DNA of 7,509 bases from NCBI GenBank assembly GCA_007128525.1, contig SKXG01000410.1:1-7509 (forward strand). The letters are read 5' to 3'. Both the position numbers and the translations under genes were made by a program. The notes below the pieces were generated by a model that saw nothing but the letters and a program-made list of their open reading frames with translations, was not told where the DNA came from and did no database searches. Each line of letters begins with the position of its first letter. The first letter of the stretch is position 1. This document shows positions 6,370 through 7,509 of this stretch, one piece after another. Source of the stretch: Pseudomonadales bacterium (GTDB taxonomy: Bacteria > Pseudomonadota > Gammaproteobacteria > Pseudomonadales > Azotimanducaceae).

Positions 6370-7330
6370 GTACGATCTTGCCGAAGTGGCGATTCTCGGC
6401 CATGTAGTCGAGTGCAGCCACGGCATCCTGCAACGGAAACTCGCGATCAACCGGAAGGTGCAACTCACCTGCGGCGAGTGCCGGCCACAGGTCTTCGCGC
6501 ATGCGACGGGTGATCTCTCTGACTTCGTATCGATTGCGGGTTCGGAAAGTTACGCCGATATAGGACAGCCGCTTCAGCGCGTGCAGGTCGAAGTTGAAGT
6601 CTGCACTGTTGCCGCCCAGCCGGCCCACATTGACGATGCGGCCGCGAATGGCTGCCGCATGCATGCTGGCATTGATCAACGGGCCGGAGACCTGATCAAT
6701 GATCAGATCGACACCCTTGCCGTCGGTGGCCTGTCGAATCTGCGCAACCCAGTCAGGGTCACTGCTGTCCAGTGCCAGTTCGGCACCAAATTCGCCGAGC
6801 CGGGCTCGTCGCACCTCATTGGTGGATGTTCCGGCAACCAGGCTGGCGCCCAGCAGGCGGGCAATCTGCAAGCCCATCAGGCCGACGCCGGAGCTGGCGC
6901 CCTGGATAAGGACACTGTCGCCAGCCTCAAGGCCACCATTGGTGACCAGGGCGTCGTGCATGGTTTGTAACGCGATGGGTAGGGTGGCTGCCTGAGTCAG
7001 TGCCAGGCTGTCTGTGGGCAGCGGCAGCACGCGGCCCCAGTCTGCGACCGCATATTCTGCGAAGGCGCCGGCGCCGGAACCCATCACCGCCTGGCCAGGC
7101 GTCAGGCCCTGAACGTCTGCGCCGACTTCGTCAATTTCCCCGGCCCACTCGACACCCAGGACGTTGCCCACGCCGCCGGCACCGCCATGCTTGTGGCCCT
7201 GGGCCATGGTCAGATCAATTCGGTTCAATGCGCAGGCGCGAACCCGTACCCGGACCTCTGCCGGCCCCAACTCAGGAATGGGTACGTCGCGTATTGCCGG
7301 CCCATGCTCGGTAACCACCAGTGCTCTCAT
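6356..7330 (-). CDS. NAD(P)-dependent quinone oxidoreductase-like MDR protein
   Basis: The product is 324 aa, a medium-chain dehydrogenase/reductase of the quinone-oxidoreductase (QOR, qor/zeta-crystallin) type. It has an N-terminal GroES-like domain (about 1-115), with LGVEWAGEIDEVG (58-70) corresponding to the conserved GxExxGxVxxVG motif. A Rossmann domain follows, with nucleotide-binding GASSGVGLMGLQIA (144-157, AxxGxxG type). The cysteine/histidine ligands of zinc-dependent alcohol dehydrogenases are missing, which fits the zinc-free QOR branch reducing quinones or enones with NADPH. The end GKIVLR is typical. An ATG at 7345 lies five codons upstream in frame, but GGAGG (7343-7339) sits 8 nt before the ATG at 7330, so 7330 is preferred. 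It converges with and overlaps the MBL gene, and follows the TonB receptor on the same strand after 59 bp. The physiological substrate cannot be told. Confidence 0.9.
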   Translation of the reverse strand: MRALVVTEHGPAIRDVPIPELGPAEVRVRVRACALNRIDLTMAQGHKHGGAGGVGNVLGVEWAGEIDEVGADVQGLTPGQAVMGSGAGAFAEYAVADWGRVLPLPTDSLALTQAATLPIALQTMHDALVTNGGLEAGDSVLIQGASSGVGLMGLQIARLLGASLVAGTSTNEVRRARLGEFGAELALDSSDPDWVAQIRQATDGKGVDLIIDQVSGPLINASMHAAAIRGRIVNVGRLGGNSADFNFDLHALKRLSYIGVTFRTRNRYEVREITRRMREDLWPALAAGELHLPVDREFPLQDAVAALDYMAENRHFGKIVLRTD

Positions 7331-7338
7331 ATCCGCTT

Positions 7339-7343
7339 CCTCC
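7339..7343 (-). promoter_or_regulatory. Ribosome binding site that selects the oxidoreductase start
   Basis: On the minus strand GGAGG is followed by 8 nt and ATG (7330-7328), giving the family-typical N-terminus MRALVV. The alternative ATG at 7345 overlaps this site and has no Shine-Dalgarno of its own. Confidence 0.75.
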
Positions 7344-7347
7344 ATGA

Positions 7348-7372
7348 CTCTGATATTTCAGTGTACACAGAG
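7348..7372. promoter_or_regulatory. Small inverted repeats between TonB receptor and oxidoreductase
   Basis: The 59-bp gap contains the 8-bp palindrome GTGTACAC (7361-7368), arms CTCTG (7348-7352) / CAGAG (7368-7372), and a small CTGA/TCAG hairpin (7350-7361). This could be an operator for the oxidoreductase. There is no recognisable regulator motif and no clear sigma-70 promoter. Confidence 0.25.
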
Positions 7373-7389
7373 GTGACGGCACAGTGGCC

Positions 7390-7509
7390 TCAGGGTCGGT
7401 AGTGCAGTGTCAGACTGAGGTGCCGGCCGGGACCACTCAGGGCCTGTATGGACGGATCCTGGGCATCGCGATAACGGACACTGGCCCAGCGGTAATGGCC
7501 TTTGTCGAA
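7390..7509 (-). CDS. TonB-dependent receptor, C-terminal fragment (cut by window edge)
   Basis: Only the last 39 codons and the TGA stop are present. The peptide begins FDKGHYRWASVRYRDA and ends SGPGRHLSLTLHYRP. This matches the usual finish of outer-membrane TonB-dependent receptors: a 'NLFDK.Y' turn, then PGR and a final amphipathic beta-strand with alternating hydrophobic residues. The tryptophan after the Tyr-Arg (YRW) and the later PGR are reminiscent of heme/hemoglobin receptor subfamilies, but that is a weak inference from 39 residues. The terminal residue is Pro rather than the usual aromatic residue favoured by BAM, with Tyr two residues before the end. The gene starts outside the window. 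Confidence 0.65.
   Translation of the reverse strand, partial: FDKGHYRWASVRYRDAQDPSIQALSGPGRHLSLTLHYRP

Noticed and set aside
6200..6970. 256-codon plus-strand ORF opposite the oxidoreductase
   Set aside because: It is a shadow of the MDR gene, with no motif and no ribosome site.

Overview
The window is GC-rich, tightly packed chromosomal DNA from a gammaproteobacterium. The order M48 protease (bepA) / TusA-like / PerM-like, then dapA-bamC-MBL hydrolase, is typical of that class. A palindromic intergenic element at the left edge resembles, from memory, elements scattered through halophilic or marine genera such as Halomonas and Marinobacter. The genus cannot be fixed from this sequence alone.

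Layout. Positions 1-94 hold a large perfect inverted repeat lying just past the 3' end of bepA. bepA (minus strand, 1682-144) encodes a periplasmic M48 metalloprotease/chaperone with a TPR tail. The intergenic region 1683-1977 separates bepA from a divergent rightward block. It carries a good candidate sigma-E promoter aimed at bepA, a 16-bp tandem duplication and a 14-bp palindrome. The rightward block begins with a TusA-family sulfur carrier on a TTG start (1978-2229) and an AI-2E/PerM-family membrane protein (2242-3417). A 124-bp GC-rich gap follows. Then come dapA (3542-4417), bamC (4418-5542, directly abutting dapA) and an MBL-fold hydrolase (about 5539-6369) whose start codon appears non-canonical. 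The MBL gene converges with, and overlaps by 14 bp, a leftward quinone-oxidoreductase-like MDR gene (7330-6356). Upstream of that on the same strand is the C-terminal end of a TonB-dependent receptor (7509-7390, cut by the window edge).

How the genes fit together. The main theme is cell-envelope construction. BepA does quality control of outer-membrane proteins, BamC is a lipoprotein of the BAM insertion machine, and DapA makes the precursor of meso-diaminopimelate for peptidoglycan and of lysine. The TusA-like and PerM-like genes probably form one transcript, and dapA-bamC-MBL are probably translationally coupled. The oxidoreductase and TonB receptor look like an unrelated accessory pair.

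I see no rRNA, tRNA, CRISPR array, insertion sequence, phage or defence gene. The content is mostly ordinary core genome. The observations most worth a second look are the edge palindrome, the sigma-E-like promoter and the MBL gene with no ATG, GTG or TTG start upstream of its conserved N-terminal motif.
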